Of a DNA stretch of 64,000 nt, positions 36,823 through 44,873 are shown piece after piece. Each line of letters begins with the position of its first letter. Positions within the stretch are counted from its first letter, which is position 1. The notes under the pieces are model-generated. The model was not told the DNA's origin. It made no database searches and saw only the letters and a list, made by a program, of their open reading frames with translations. The stretch is from assembly GCA_029945425.1 (NCBI GenBank), contig JAQSDV010000007.1:376470-440469 (forward strand), in the 5' to 3' direction. The position numbers and the translations under genes are program-made. This DNA is from a bacterium. GTDB lineage: Bacteria; Pseudomonadota; Alphaproteobacteria; Micavibrionales; UBA2020.

Positions 36823-37401
36823 TTAGTGGATCTTTGCGCTGCCGTTCAGGGGAACGTCGTGCATATGCACATCGTGCGCGGAGTATTTACGGAGCACTTC
36901 CAGCGCGATTTCCTGCATGCCTGCGGCGCGGACAGCGACCCAAAGCACGATGCCCCCGCGCTGCATCTGGGCCTGGATCGCGCGGTCGTATTTTTTGTGG
37001 AGCCATTGGGCGGCAAAGTAGCCCAGCGCTGCACCCCCGAGGCCGATAATGACTGCAGAGGCAAGGACCACAGGTATCGTGTAGCCGGCGGCCGCCGCCG
37101 CGATTGCGCCCGCAACAGCGCCTACATACATGGGCGCGCCGATCACGGAGCCTTCGACTTCGCCCATGATTTCGACGGGAATAAACACCTGACGCAGGGC
37201 GGAGGGGTCATCTTTTACGGCATCCGCATGACGGGGCATATTTGGATCCGCGGACACAGGCGCGATATCATTCGCAAAAATGCTGATTTCCTGACGCATA
37301 AAGCCCCTTTCCTCCAGCGCGTCCAGCGCATGCTGCAGGTTGGTGGCGTCATTGAAAATGCCGACCGCTTCACGGACGACGGGGTTCTGGCTCTCGATCA
37401 T
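36823..37401 (-). CDS. glycine-zipper membrane protein, general-stress-like
   Basis: 192 residues. The N-terminal ~80 residues look like the small soluble domain of general-stress membrane proteins (REAVGIFNDATNLQHALDAL). The middle has a glycine/alanine-rich hydrophobic hairpin (GAVAGAIAAAAAGYT and IGLGGAALGYFAAQWL). The C-terminal part resembles a small alpha/beta domain. The function is unknown. AAGGAGA lies 6 bases before ATG 37401. The start overlaps the preceding 83-aa gene by 32 bases; with the anti-sigma-like gene they probably form one operon under the EcfG promoter at 37931-37956. Confidence 0.85.
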   Translation of the reverse strand: MIESQNPVVREAVGIFNDATNLQHALDALEERGFMRQEISIFANDIAPVSADPNMPRHADAVKDDPSALRQVFIPVEIMGEVEGSVIGAPMYVGAVAGAIAAAAAGYTIPVVLASAVIIGLGGAALGYFAAQWLHKKYDRAIQAQMQRGGIVLWVAVRAAGMQEIALEVLRKYSAHDVHMHDVPLNGSAKIH

Positions 37402-37621
37402 CGCGGTCTCCTTCTTTCAAATCAGATTTAATGGTTTCAACGTCCTTTTTGGCGGCTTCAAATCCGTGATCGAGCCGCTCCTTGGTATTGTGAACGCCTT
37501 CGCGTACCGATTGGCGTATCTGCTCGGCATTATCGCGCCCGGAGCCGGGTTCGACCGTGAAATACAAAATCGCTACGATCACGAGGAGAACAACGACGAT
37601 TTGCGGAAAGCCCCTGCGCAT
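37370..37621 (-). CDS. small single-span membrane protein
   Basis: 83 residues: an N-terminal membrane anchor (IVVVLLVIVAILYFTV) followed by a charged amphipathic helix (NAEQIRQSVREGVHNTKERL...) and an acidic/basic tail. It resembles small stress-induced membrane proteins but I do not recognise a named family. AAGGAG lies 8 bases before the ATG. It overlaps the start of the next gene and follows the 86-aa gene by 24 bases, so it is in the middle of a three-gene stress operon. Confidence 0.8.
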   Translation of the reverse strand: MRRGFPQIVVVLLVIVAILYFTVEPGSGRDNAEQIRQSVREGVHNTKERLDHGFEAAKKDVETIKSDLKEGDRDDREPEPRRP

Positions 37622-37645
37622 TTACCATCTCCTTGACGGTTTTTA

Positions 37646-37906
37646 TCAATGTTTCTGGCTCGATTGAACCGCGTATAAACGCGGGTCAATGGCATCTTCT
37701 TTTGGCTCGACCGCATTTTCCTCGGCCCACCACGAAAGCAGCATTTTTTTCTGCGCGACGAGTTCTTCATAACGGCGTAAAAACAGGGAGTTATGCTCGA
37801 TTTCGCGCCACACCCTTCGCTCGTCATCGCGGTCCAGCTGACCGTCGACGAGTGCCTGAATCTCGTAATCTGTTACATTTTCGCCCATTTTTTCAGCAAC
37901 CGGCAC
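37646..37906 (-). CDS. small anti-sigma-factor-like protein
   Basis: 86 residues. VTDYEIQALVDGQLDRDDERRVWREIEHN followed by RRYEELVAQKKML matches the N-terminal helical domain of anti-sigma factors of the ChrR/RsrA-like class (pattern: D-E-L-A-Y-V-D-G-E-L), but there is no zinc-binding His/Cys set and no membrane segment. No sigma-factor gene is adjacent. The GTG start at 37906 is strongly supported by GGGAGGA 7 bases upstream; a later ATG at 37888 has no site. First gene after a near-ideal EcfG promoter. Confidence 0.8.
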   Translation of the reverse strand: MPVAEKMGENVTDYEIQALVDGQLDRDDERRVWREIEHNSLFLRRYEELVAQKKMLLSWWAEENAVEPKEDAIDPRLYAVQSSQKH

Positions 37907-37930
37907 AGCACGGTCCTCCCTATCAAGTCG

Positions 37931-37956
37931 AACGTCGAAGATTAATAAGCAGTTCC
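37931..37956 (-). promoter_or_regulatory. EcfG-type general-stress promoter (minus)
   Basis: On the minus strand GGAAC (37956-37952), 17-base spacer, CGTT (37934-37931). This matches the alphaproteobacterial EcfG consensus fully. The expected start point leaves just enough leader for the GGGAGGA ribosome site of the gene at 37906. Confidence 0.75.
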
Positions 37957-37968
37957 CTTAAAACGTTC

Positions 37969-37994
37969 GGAACCCCTTGCCATTCGCGCGCGTT
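37969..37994 (+). promoter_or_regulatory. EcfG-type general-stress promoter (plus)
   Basis: GGAAC (37969-37973), 17-base spacer, CGTT (37991-37994), 76 bases before the DUF1328 gene. It is arranged back to back with the minus-strand EcfG promoter 12 bases away. Confidence 0.75.
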
Positions 37995-38070
37995 AGACTA
38001 AATAAGCCGGGGGATATACCGCCAATACGTTATCCCCTTAATAATTAACGAAAAAGCGAAGGAGACGACC

Positions 38071-38247
38071 ATGTTGCAGTGGGCATTTTCATTCCTGATC
38101 CTGGCACTAATCGCCGCTTTCCTGGGATTCGGCGGCGTGGCCGTCCTGTCCGTTGAAATCGCGCGCATTCTTTTCATTGCCTTCCTCGTCCTGTTCATCA
38201 TCGCTTATGCGGTGCACGCGCTGAATGGCAAGTCGCCGCCAGCGTAA
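38071..38247 (+). CDS. DUF1328 (UPF0391) small membrane protein
   Basis: 58 residues, beginning MLQWAFSFLILALIAAFLGF with GGVAVLSVEIARILFIAFLV following: two hydrophobic helices joined by a short glycine-rich turn, the complete DUF1328/YtjA pattern. Family members are tiny inner-membrane proteins frequently induced by stress; molecular function is unknown. AAGGAG lies 7 bases before the ATG, and a strong terminator follows 27 bases after the stop, so it is a single-gene unit driven by the EcfG promoter upstream. Confidence 0.93.
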   Translation: MLQWAFSFLILALIAAFLGFGGVAVLSVEIARILFIAFLVLFIIAYAVHALNGKSPPA

Positions 38248-38274
38248 CCAAGGTTTGGACATAACTAACAGATA

Positions 38275-38308
38275 AAAAAAATGATGCCCTTCGTGGCATC
38301 ATTTTTTT
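38275..38308 (+). terminator. rho-independent terminator after DUF1328 gene
   Basis: ATGATGCC / GGCATCAT stem extended by A7/T7 flanks (14 bp in all), 6-base loop, T run. Confidence 0.92.
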
Positions 38309-38348
38309 ATATTAAGCTATGGCCTTGGTTACCTTGTAAAAAGCATAA

Positions 38349-40586
38349 ATGACCCCTACCGCCCTCCTCCCTCTTATCCGCAAGTACAGGAATTACGCTT
38401 TTTTCCTGCTTATGATCCTGTGCAGCTTTGGCACCATCGCGGGACTGCTGACGACGGGCGCGAAGGCGGTCGACGAACAGATCATCTGGATCGAACACTC
38501 CGAAGCCGTTGTGCGGAAAAACCAGGACCTGATGCCCCGTATCGAGCGCATGCTGGCAAGCGCGCGCGGGTATGCGCTTTCAGGTGACCGCAAATTCATT
38601 GACGGCTATAGCACCGCCAAAGCGGAAATCTCGGATATTCTCGCCGATCTCGCCAAGCTGATGCAGAATGTTCCCGCACAGCAGGGGCGGCTGGCGGAAA
38701 TGCAGTCGTATTTCATCCAGTATGCCAAACGCCTTGATGCGCAAGAAAACCTCCCGCCCGTCGCCCACAGGCAGACGCCTGCAGTGACGGCCGAGATGCT
38801 CCGCGATGACATGATCCGGATGAACAAGGACATTTTGCTGGACGCGCAAAAGACGCTTGGCGACTACCGCATGAAAATGTCGGAACAGCGCGCGTTTAAC
38901 CGTCACCGCCTGCTGATCGCGTGCCTCGTGGCGTCGATCCTGTTTATGATCATCAACGCCTGGTACCTTGCCGCGCGCATCGGGCGCGATAATGCCGAAA
39001 AAAACCTGGTGGAATCGGAAGATGCGTTCCGCCTCGCCATCGAAGGCGCAAGCGACGGCTTTTTCGAGTGGAATTTCGCCCGCGACCGCGCCTTTTATTC
39101 CAAGCAATATCTGGCCATGCTGGGCTATGACGACCTGCCCGTGACGGGAAGCCTGCAGGGGATGAACGACCTGCTGCATCCCGACGACAAGGAACGCGTG
39201 CTGGGCCAGATCGAGCAATACCGCAGCGGCGAAATCGGTGAATACCTCGCGGTATTCCGGATGCGGCATAAAACGGGCCGCTGGATCTGGATAAACGCCC
39301 GCGGCCGCGCGCTCTATGACAGCGCAGGTATAGCATACAGGCTTGTCGGGGCGCATACCGACATCACCCATATCAAGGCCTATGAGGAAAAGCTGGAAAA
39401 AGCCAAGGAACGTGCAGAAAAGGCCAGCCGCGCCAAGACCGAATTCCTTGCGCATATGAGCCATGAAATTCGCACCCCCCTGACCGCGATATCCGGCATC
39501 GCGGAAATCTTCGAAGGCACGCAGGCCGGGCTTGATGCCCGCCAGCGCCAGCTGGTCCGCACGCTCAGCTCCAGCACGGCGTCGCTGAAGGACCTCATCA
39601 ACGACATTCTCGACTTTTCCAAGATTGAAAGCGGCGAACTGGACCTTGTCGAAAAACCCTTCGACCTGCAGGGATTGTTCGAACAGGTTGTCAGCATTTT
39701 TTCCGTCAAGGCGTCGGAAAAAGGCATCCGCTTCACCTTTGATTACAACGCGGTGCGCGGCCTGCAGATGGTGGGGGACTCGGTTCGGCTCCGCCAGATC
39801 CTCATCAACCTCATCGGAAACGCCATCAAGTTTACCCCTGCCGGCCGTGTCGCTGTTGTGACAAGGCGCACCGGCGAGGGCGAGACGGAGCAACTGCGCA
39901 TCGATGTGCAGGACAGCGGCATCGGCATTTCGCCCGAAAATTTCTCCTTGATCTTCGAGCGGTTCAAGCAGGCCGACAGCTCCGTATCCCGCAAATACGG
40001 CGGCACAGGGCTTGGCCTGCCCATTTCCTTGCGTCTCGCGCGGCTGATGGGCGGCGATATCATGGTGGAAAGCAAGCCTGCGGAAGGGTCGCTCTTTACG
40101 CTCATCATCCCCTTGCGGTTGTCGGAGCCGGCGCCGCTTCCTGATTCCGAACCCGATGTCGAGATTGAAGCAGGCCGTCCGCCCGACATCCGCCAGAAAC
40201 GCGTGCTGATCGTCGACGATTACGAGGGTAATATCGTTATCCTGAGCTACCTGCTGGACGGCATGAAATGCCCCTATGACATCAGCCGCACGGGCAAGGA
40301 GGGCCTCGATAAATGGCTGGAGACGCCCTATGACTTGGTGCTGATGGACGTACAGATGCCCGAGATGGACGGGTTCACCGCCACCCGCGAGATCCGCCGC
40401 ATTGAAAAAGAACGCGGCGGCCTGCGCACCCCTATCATCGGCATGACGGCACATGCGCTTGTCGGCGACAAGGAACAGTGCATTCAGGCCGGCATGGACT
40501 TGTACCTTCCCAAGCCCATCGTTGAAGCCGAATTGCGCGCCCAAATTTACGAAATGCTCGGTTCTGCGCGGGTTACAGCCTCATAA
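38349..40586 (+). CDS. hybrid sensor histidine kinase with PAS and receiver domains
   Basis: 745-residue inner-membrane sensor kinase. Order: membrane helix ~15-37, a ~140-residue periplasmic helical sensor region of CHASE3-like character, second membrane helix ~185-205, PAS domain with PAC tail (~225-345), HisKA with phosphorylated H372 (AHMSHEIRTPL), HATPase with N box and the GTGLGLPISLRLARLMGG block, then a C-terminal receiver whose phosphoacceptor is D667 (LVLMDVQMPEMDG). The signal is unknown. It is followed 91 bases later by an OmpR-type regulator on the same strand, the probable partner. The gene sits between stress genes but has no EcfG motif of its own. Confidence 0.95.
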   Translation: MTPTALLPLIRKYRNYAFFLLMILCSFGTIAGLLTTGAKAVDEQIIWIEHSEAVVRKNQDLMPRIERMLASARGYALSGDRKFIDGYSTAKAEISDILADLAKLMQNVPAQQGRLAEMQSYFIQYAKRLDAQENLPPVAHRQTPAVTAEMLRDDMIRMNKDILLDAQKTLGDYRMKMSEQRAFNRHRLLIACLVASILFMIINAWYLAARIGRDNAEKNLVESEDAFRLAIEGASDGFFEWNFARDRAFYSKQYLAMLGYDDLPVTGSLQGMNDLLHPDDKERVLGQIEQYRSGEIGEYLAVFRMRHKTGRWIWINARGRALYDSAGIAYRLVGAHTDITHIKAYEEKLEKAKERAEKASRAKTEFLAHMSHEIRTPLTAISGIAEIFEGTQAGLDARQRQLVRTLSSSTASLKDLINDILDFSKIESGELDLVEKPFDLQGLFEQVVSIFSVKASEKGIRFTFDYNAVRGLQMVGDSVRLRQILINLIGNAIKFTPAGRVAVVTRRTGEGETEQLRIDVQDSGIGISPENFSLIFERFKQADSSVSRKYGGTGLGLPISLRLARLMGGDIMVESKPAEGSLFTLIIPLRLSEPAPLPDSEPDVEIEAGRPPDIRQKRVLIVDDYEGNIVILSYLLDGMKCPYDISRTGKEGLDKWLETPYDLVLMDVQMPEMDGFTATREIRRIEKERGGLRTPIIGMTAHALVGDKEQCIQAGMDLYLPKPIVEAELRAQIYEMLGSARVTAS

Positions 40587-40677
40587 AGCGAGAAAAAGGG
40601 GTTTCAATTCATCTGCGAAGGCATTATAAAACGAGTTGGCTAATTTAACGACGTGATATCCACAGGGCAATTGTATT

Positions 40678-41418
40678 TTGCATAAAGCAACGGTACTGAC
40701 AATTGATGATGACCGGGATCTGCAGATCGTCATGCGGACGTATCTGGAGAATCAAGGTTATCAGTTGATGACGGCCTTTTCGGGAGCGGAGACGCTCACG
40801 AAGCTCGATGCCGCGCAGCCCGATATCATCCTCCTCGACCTGATGCTGCCGGATAACGACGGCCTGACGCTGCTGACCGCCATTCGCGCCAAGACGCGCG
40901 CGCCTGTCATCGTCGTCAGCGGCAAGAACGAGACCGCTGACAAAATCGTCGGCCTCGAAATGGGCGCGGATGATTACCTGACCAAGCCTTTTGAAATGCG
41001 CGAGCTGTCAGCCCGTATCAAGGCGGTATTGCGTCGCGCCGCCGGTGAGGAAAAGCCCGCCGACAACGACAAGGATGCGCCGCTTGCCAAGGCAAAGCGC
41101 CTCGGCTTCAACGGCTGGATCCTCGATCGCCAGCAATACCAGTTATTCGATTCCGGCAACGCGCCGTCCGACCTGACGACAGGCGAGTTCAAGCTGCTGG
41201 AGGCTCTCGTGATGGCCCCCAACCGCGTTTTGTCGCGCGAACAGCTGTTCGAACTGACACGTGCAGGCGGAAAATTCGATGCCTATGACCGCGTGATTGA
41301 TACGCAGGTCGCGCGCATCCGCAAGAAACTGAACGACGACCCCGCTTCCCCTGCCCTGATCAAGACGGTCCGCGGGGTGGGCTATATGTTCTGCGGCGAA
41401 GCCAAGGCGATTGATTAA
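40678..41418 (+). CDS. OmpR-family response regulator
   Basis: 246-residue two-component regulator. Receiver domain 1-~120 with phosphoacceptor D54 (DIILLDLMLPDNDG) and the conserved Lys in DYLTKPF. A linker of ~20 residues follows, then a winged-helix DNA-binding domain (~145-240) ending TVRGVGYMF. The start is a TTG (HKATVLTIDDD follows); no ATG or GTG is available before the acidic pocket, and AGGG lies about 10 bases upstream. It probably receives phosphate from the hybrid kinase just upstream, although that kinase also has its own receiver. Targets are unknown. Confidence 0.93.
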   Translation: MHKATVLTIDDDRDLQIVMRTYLENQGYQLMTAFSGAETLTKLDAAQPDIILLDLMLPDNDGLTLLTAIRAKTRAPVIVVSGKNETADKIVGLEMGADDYLTKPFEMRELSARIKAVLRRAAGEEKPADNDKDAPLAKAKRLGFNGWILDRQQYQLFDSGNAPSDLTTGEFKLLEALVMAPNRVLSREQLFELTRAGGKFDAYDRVIDTQVARIRKKLNDDPASPALIKTVRGVGYMFCGEAKAID

Positions 41419-41436
41419 GAACCAGCGTTTCGAACA

Positions 41437-41469
41437 AGAAAAAAGCCGCCCCTTGCAGGGCGGCTTTTT
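41437..41469 (+). terminator. rho-independent terminator after the response regulator
   Basis: Stem AAAAGCCGCCC / GGGCGGCTTTT with a 6-base loop and flanking A and T runs. It can work for both converging transcripts. Confidence 0.92.
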
Positions 41470-41491
41470 CTGTATGTGTGTAGTGTGATTC

Positions 41492-41929
41492 TTAGTGCAA
41501 CTTGTTGCCTGCAACGTAGCCGGCCAGCGATGCCAACAGCACCGAAGTGCGCGGGTTATCATGGATCGGCTTTTCGAGGCCTTGCGTCGCATGTTCGATC
41601 GCCGCAAGCAGTGCCTTGGTAGGATCTTCGGCATCGATGCGTTTACCGTCGCGCTGACGAACCTCTTCCATGCCGCCCGCTATGACTGCGCAGGTGAGAC
41701 CAACGATAAGGGCTCCTGCCCCCGTGATCGTCGCAGCCACCCAAGGCACGTAATAGACAAGTGCGTAGGCGTGAAGTGCCATGAAAAGGAACACGGTACC
41801 GATAACTGACAATATGCCGGCCACAGCAAGGAGACAGATTTCTGCCTTGCGCATACCGGGCGCCTTTGTCGGACGGCTCAACACGGCGTTGAGGACCATC
41901 TGCGCGATCATGGGCTGAATGAGGGCCAT
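41492..41929 (-). CDS. three-span membrane protein, holin-3-6-like
   Basis: 145 residues with three hydrophobic segments (about 28-50, 58-84 and 124-143). The layout resembles the phage_holin_3_6/DUF1469 type often found beside DUF883 proteins in stress loci, but the assignment is tentative. The C-terminal segment DNPRTSVLLASLAGYVAGNK resembles the C-terminal anchor of DUF883 proteins. It follows the DUF883 gene by six bases and is surely in its operon. A role in membrane stress or ribosome hibernation is only suggested by family company. Confidence 0.8.
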   Translation of the reverse strand: MALIQPMIAQMVLNAVLSRPTKAPGMRKAEICLLAVAGILSVIGTVFLFMALHAYALVYYVPWVAATITGAGALIVGLTCAVIAGGMEEVRQRDGKRIDAEDPTKALLAAIEHATQGLEKPIHDNPRTSVLLASLAGYVAGNKLH

Positions 41930-41935
41930 GATTGC

Positions 41936-42268
41936 TTACCGGCGCAGCAGGAAGTTGGCGAGGATGCCGGCCGCGAATGCGACGGCAATTGCGCTGCGGG
42001 GATTTGCCTTGACCTCGTCATCGAGGAACTTCAGGCTTTCGTCACCGCGTTTCATCACGCCTTCCAGTTTCTCGGAAGCGAGATCTTTCAGCTCGGAGGT
42101 TTTGGCGCAGGCTTCGTCTTTCAGGTGCTGGCCCAGCGCGCTCACGTTTTCTTTGAGCGAGTTCAGGTCTTCGCGCACATCACTGACGTCTGCCGAAAGT
42201 TTTTGGCCGAGGTCCGCGATGGTGCCGTCAACGGGCTTGTAGCTTTTATCGGTCTGGATGTTCTGCAT
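41936..42268 (-). CDS. DUF883 (ElaB/YqjD-like) membrane-anchored protein
   Basis: 110 residues. A long amphipathic helix (ADLGQKLSADVSDVREDL...) precedes a C-terminal membrane anchor NPRSAIAVAFAAGILANFLL followed by RR, the signature of DUF883. E. coli relatives ElaB and YqjD are stationary-phase inner-membrane proteins that bind ribosomes. GAGGAGA lies about 8 bases before the ATG. First of a two-gene operon. Its promoter region has only a degraded EcfG-like sequence (tGAAC-N16-gGTT on the minus strand near 42315-42340). Confidence 0.88.
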   Translation of the reverse strand: MQNIQTDKSYKPVDGTIADLGQKLSADVSDVREDLNSLKENVSALGQHLKDEACAKTSELKDLASEKLEGVMKRGDESLKFLDDEVKANPRSAIAVAFAAGILANFLLRR

Positions 42269-42362
42269 ATTTCTGTCTCCTCGGGTTTAAATTGAATATC
42301 TTGCGTCACTAACCCCTCAGGAACCATAAAGTTCATTGTTATTTAAAGGGTTGAGGGCATTC

Positions 42363-42406
42363 CGAAAAAAGAGATGGGGGTCATCGGTGAACCGAAGACC
42401 CCCATC
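42363..42406 (-). terminator. rho-independent terminator after csbD-like gene
   Basis: GATGGGGGTC (42373-42382) pairs perfectly with GACCCCCATC (42397-42406), and the loop contains a further TCGGT/ACCGA pairing. On the minus strand it is followed by a T run. Confidence 0.88.
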
Positions 42407-42431
42407 CCGGGAAGGGTGGAGCGGAGGAGAC

Positions 42432-42635
42432 TTAGACCCTGTGCTCGTCTTCCCATTCTTTCAGCTGTTTTTCCGCTTCGTCGCGCGCGATGCCGTAGTT
42501 TTTCTGGATCGTGCCCGCGAGTTTGTTGCGGTCGCCGTTGATGCGCGTCATGTCATCATCGGTCAGATCGCCCCATTTTTCCTGGATGGAGCCTTTGAGT
42601 TCGTTCCATTTGCCTTGGATGATGTCTTCATTCAT
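42432..42635 (-). CDS. CsbD family stress protein
   Basis: 67 residues, complete CsbD domain: MNEDIIQGKWNELKG, EKWGDLTDDD, GDRNKLAGTIQKNYG and the C-terminal EAEKQLKEWE. Small hydrophilic helical proteins of this family are induced by general stress in many bacteria; the biochemical role is unknown. AAGGAG lies 8 bases before the ATG. It follows the PRC-barrel gene by 88 bases with an imperfect hairpin between, so it may have its own promoter, which I could not identify. Confidence 0.95.
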   Translation of the reverse strand: MNEDIIQGKWNELKGSIQEKWGDLTDDDMTRINGDRNKLAGTIQKNYGIARDEAEKQLKEWEDEHRV

Positions 42636-42723
42636 AGGAAATCTCCTTGGATTGAAGTTAGAGAAGGATAAGAGCCGGCCCGCCCCTGTTAAGAAGCAGG
42701 CCGGACGCCTTATTCAGCAATGC

Positions 42724-43587
42724 TTACTTGTGCATTTCTTTGAAGGTGTTGAACTTCGCCGTCTGGTTCTGGCTCAGTTTCAGGTTCACGTTGTCGCCGT
42801 CACGGACCAGGCGGCCCGAGTCGAAGTCAACCGCAACCTTGTCACCGCCCATGGCGAGGACTTTGCCGTAGCCGGCGATGATCAGGTCAGCCTTGCCGCC
42901 TTTGAGCGACAGGTTGTCGATCGACGCCAGTTTCTTGCCGGCCGGGTCAACGATGTTGCCGTCCAGCAGACCTTTAACGCTGTAGCCGTTCGCCGGGATC
43001 ATGCGGACGTGTTCTTTGTCCGTTTTGTCGTAGGAGAATTCGGCAACTTTGTCGATGGTCTGTTCGGTAATCGGCATCACAACATCGCCGTCAGCCTGAC
43101 GCGAAATGATTGCATCGTAGTCGAATGCAGCCAGTTTGCCGCCCATGCCAGCGAAATCGCCGTCTTTCACGACGATCAGTTTCGCGTCGCCATTTGCGTC
43201 GAGGATAACGTCTTCGACGGTTGCGATGCGGTCATTGGACTGGTTCACGACGGGCTTGCCGATGATGCCATCAGCGGTCGTGCGCTTGTTGAAGCTGACG
43301 TTGGATGCCTTTACTTTCACGTCTTCATCGATGAAGGCAGCTTTAATATCGTCAGCGGTTTCGCGCATGGAAGCAGAAGCGTCTTTCGTAGCTTCGGAGA
43401 AATCTTCCTTGGCGGGGGTGTTGTTTTCCTTGCGATCAACGACCGAACCGGTGTCTTTGCCGCGGCTGCCGTAGGATTCGTTCTGGCCGTATTCTTTGTT
43501 CATGTCTTTGGCGGTTTCAGCGAGAGCCGGTGCTGCGAACAGCAGGGCAATGGCGGATACTGCGCCGAGCAGGTTGTAGGTTTTCAT
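42724..43587 (-). CDS. exported PRC-barrel domain protein
   Basis: 287 residues with a signal peptide (MKTYNLLGAVSAIALLFAAPALAET). Two PRC-barrel-like beta domains follow at about 95-175 (GIIGKPVVNQSNDRIATVEDVI) and 195-280 (LLDGNIVDPAGKKLASIDNL). PRC-barrel proteins with signal peptides are common in stress clusters of rhizobia and relatives; their ligand is unknown. AAGGAG lies 8 bases before ATG 43587; the longer frame to 43641 lacks a site. An EcfG promoter (43641-43666) lies 54 bases upstream. Confidence 0.9.
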   Translation of the reverse strand: MKTYNLLGAVSAIALLFAAPALAETAKDMNKEYGQNESYGSRGKDTGSVVDRKENNTPAKEDFSEATKDASASMRETADDIKAAFIDEDVKVKASNVSFNKRTTADGIIGKPVVNQSNDRIATVEDVILDANGDAKLIVVKDGDFAGMGGKLAAFDYDAIISRQADGDVVMPITEQTIDKVAEFSYDKTDKEHVRMIPANGYSVKGLLDGNIVDPAGKKLASIDNLSLKGGKADLIIAGYGKVLAMGGDKVAVDFDSGRLVRDGDNVNLKLSQNQTAKFNTFKEMHK

Positions 43588-43640
43588 GGTTGAGTCTCCT
43601 TTAAGGTGTTTAGGTAATGATAGTTCAGGGTCGGGTCGCA

Positions 43641-43666
43641 AACGCAGGCATGTTCAATACGGTTCC
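43641..43666 (-). promoter_or_regulatory. EcfG-type promoter of PRC-barrel gene
   Basis: Minus strand GGAAC (43666-43662), 17-base spacer, CGTT (43644-43641). Full consensus. Confidence 0.75.
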
Positions 43667-43726
43667 TCGACAAAATGGTTGCGTCCTATATATAGTGAAT
43701 AAAAACAGGTACATCCCATAACACCG

Positions 43727-43751
43727 GGAACTATCTTTAGCGAACGGCGTT
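43727..43751 (+). promoter_or_regulatory. EcfG-type promoter of EF-hand gene
   Basis: GGAAC (43727-43731), 16-base spacer, CGTT (43748-43751), 36 bases before the start codon. It forms a divergent pair with the PRC-barrel promoter. Confidence 0.75.
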
Positions 43752-43787
43752 TGCCCACGAGACTTAAACCCCAATGGAGTAATTATA

Positions 43788-44447
43788 ATGAAGACCGGAA
43801 CCTTTATGCTGACTTGCGCGACTATCGCCCTGCTCAGCCTGCAAGCAACTGCTGAGACCACCATTATTCGTGAACGTGTTGTGGAAGTGCCTGTGGTCGA
43901 GTCGACCACCACAACGACGACAACGGGCGGCCCGATCGCGGTTGAATCAACGACCACCACGTCGTCATCAAAAACTTTTACGGAAACGACCGTTGCGCCG
44001 ACGCGCTTGGCACCCACGACCCGTGCGATCCATTTCGAGGATTTCGACACAAACCACAACGGCATCCTGTCGCTTGCTGAAGTTGGCGAGATGCTGTTCG
44101 GCCTTTATGACACTGACGGCAACATGGTGATCGACAACAACGAATACGAACGCCCCGCCGTCCTGACCGTCGCGCCAATGGAAAAGATGACGAAGATCAC
44201 CTACGACTTCGACAACGACGGCATTGCGGATAAACAGGAAGTCACCTACGAAAAATTCCTGGAATACACCCAGCTGTCGCGTTTCGATAAAAACAACAAT
44301 GGCCTGTCGCCGCGCGAATTCACCGACAAGCATTTCAACATTGTCGACGTCGATAACAGCAAAGTGATCGAGAAGAAAGAATGGGAAGGCGTTTATAATG
44401 AACGTATCGACGCGAAAAACCGCGCCGAAGCCGCCCTGAACAAGTAA
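43788..44447 (+). CDS. exported EF-hand calcium-binding protein
   Basis: 219 residues. Signal peptide (FMLTCATIALLSLQATAET), then a Thr/Ser-rich low-complexity linker, then about five EF-hand-like loops: DTNHNGILSLAE, DTDGNMVIDNNE, DFDNDGIADKQE, DKNNNGLSPREF and DVDNSKVIEKKE. The acidic positions and the central Gly vary, so not every loop need bind calcium. Predicted periplasmic. The function is unknown; the location within the stress cluster and the EcfG promoter suggest a stress role. A strong terminator follows. Confidence 0.92.
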   Translation: MKTGTFMLTCATIALLSLQATAETTIIRERVVEVPVVESTTTTTTTGGPIAVESTTTTSSSKTFTETTVAPTRLAPTTRAIHFEDFDTNHNGILSLAEVGEMLFGLYDTDGNMVIDNNEYERPAVLTVAPMEKMTKITYDFDNDGIADKQEVTYEKFLEYTQLSRFDKNNNGLSPREFTDKHFNIVDVDNSKVIEKKEWEGVYNERIDAKNRAEAALNK

Positions 44448-44502
44448 ACACCAGCCGGAGCCCCTCCACACACACCCTACCCTAAAGCTCTGGCTTAAAA
44501 CG

Positions 44503-44538
44503 ACCGTCCGGCTTGCCCTAGCCGGACGGTTCTTTTTT
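44503..44538 (+). terminator. rho-independent terminator after EF-hand gene
   Basis: 10-bp stem ACCGTCCGGC / GCCGGACGGT, 8-base loop, TCTTTTTT tail. The tail abuts the -35 box of the next promoter. Confidence 0.92.
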
Positions 44539-44564
44539 GGAACGATCCCATCCACCCCTGCGTT
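44539..44564 (+). promoter_or_regulatory. EcfG-type promoter of glycine-zipper lipoprotein gene
   Basis: GGAAC (44539-44543), 17-base spacer, CGTT (44561-44564), 29 bases before the ATG at 44594. Confidence 0.75.
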
Positions 44565-44593
44565 GGATATACGAACAAACAAGGAGAGAAGCT

Positions 44594-44845
44594 ATGAAAG
44601 ACCAATCCATTATGTCGAAACTGCGCGCACCCATCCTGGGCATCGCGCTTCTGTCGCTCACCGCTTGCAGCGGTATGTCCACCACCCAGCAGCGCACGCT
44701 GTCCGGTGCCGGTATCGGCGCAGGCGTTGGTGCTGTTGGCACCGCAATGACTGGCGGCTGCGTTGGCTGTGGCGCTGCGATTGGCGCAGGCGTTGGCGCG
44801 GTCGGTGGCTACATCTACGACCAGAACCGAAAAAATCGCGAATAA
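44594..44845 (+). CDS. glycine-zipper lipoprotein
   Basis: 83 residues. Lipobox LTAC after a short hydrophobic signal (ILGIALLSLTAC), then a glycine-zipper membrane motif (GAGIGAGVGAVGTAM and AAIGAGVGAVGGYIYDQ). It is of the SlyB/17-kDa-antigen-like glycine-zipper class, probably outer-membrane associated. AAGGAGAG lies 7 bases before ATG 44594; an upstream in-frame start at 44537 would overlap the promoter. A single-gene unit with its own EcfG promoter and terminator. Confidence 0.9.
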   Translation: MKDQSIMSKLRAPILGIALLSLTACSGMSTTQQRTLSGAGIGAGVGAVGTAMTGGCVGCGAAIGAGVGAVGGYIYDQNRKNRE

Positions 44846-44873
44846 CCTCCTCTCCCTATAGAGGCTGGACAGG

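Noticed and set aside
38580..40544. 654-aa minus-strand frame opposite the histidine kinase
   Set aside because: The plus strand encodes a complete kinase with all motifs; the antisense frame has no recognisable domain.
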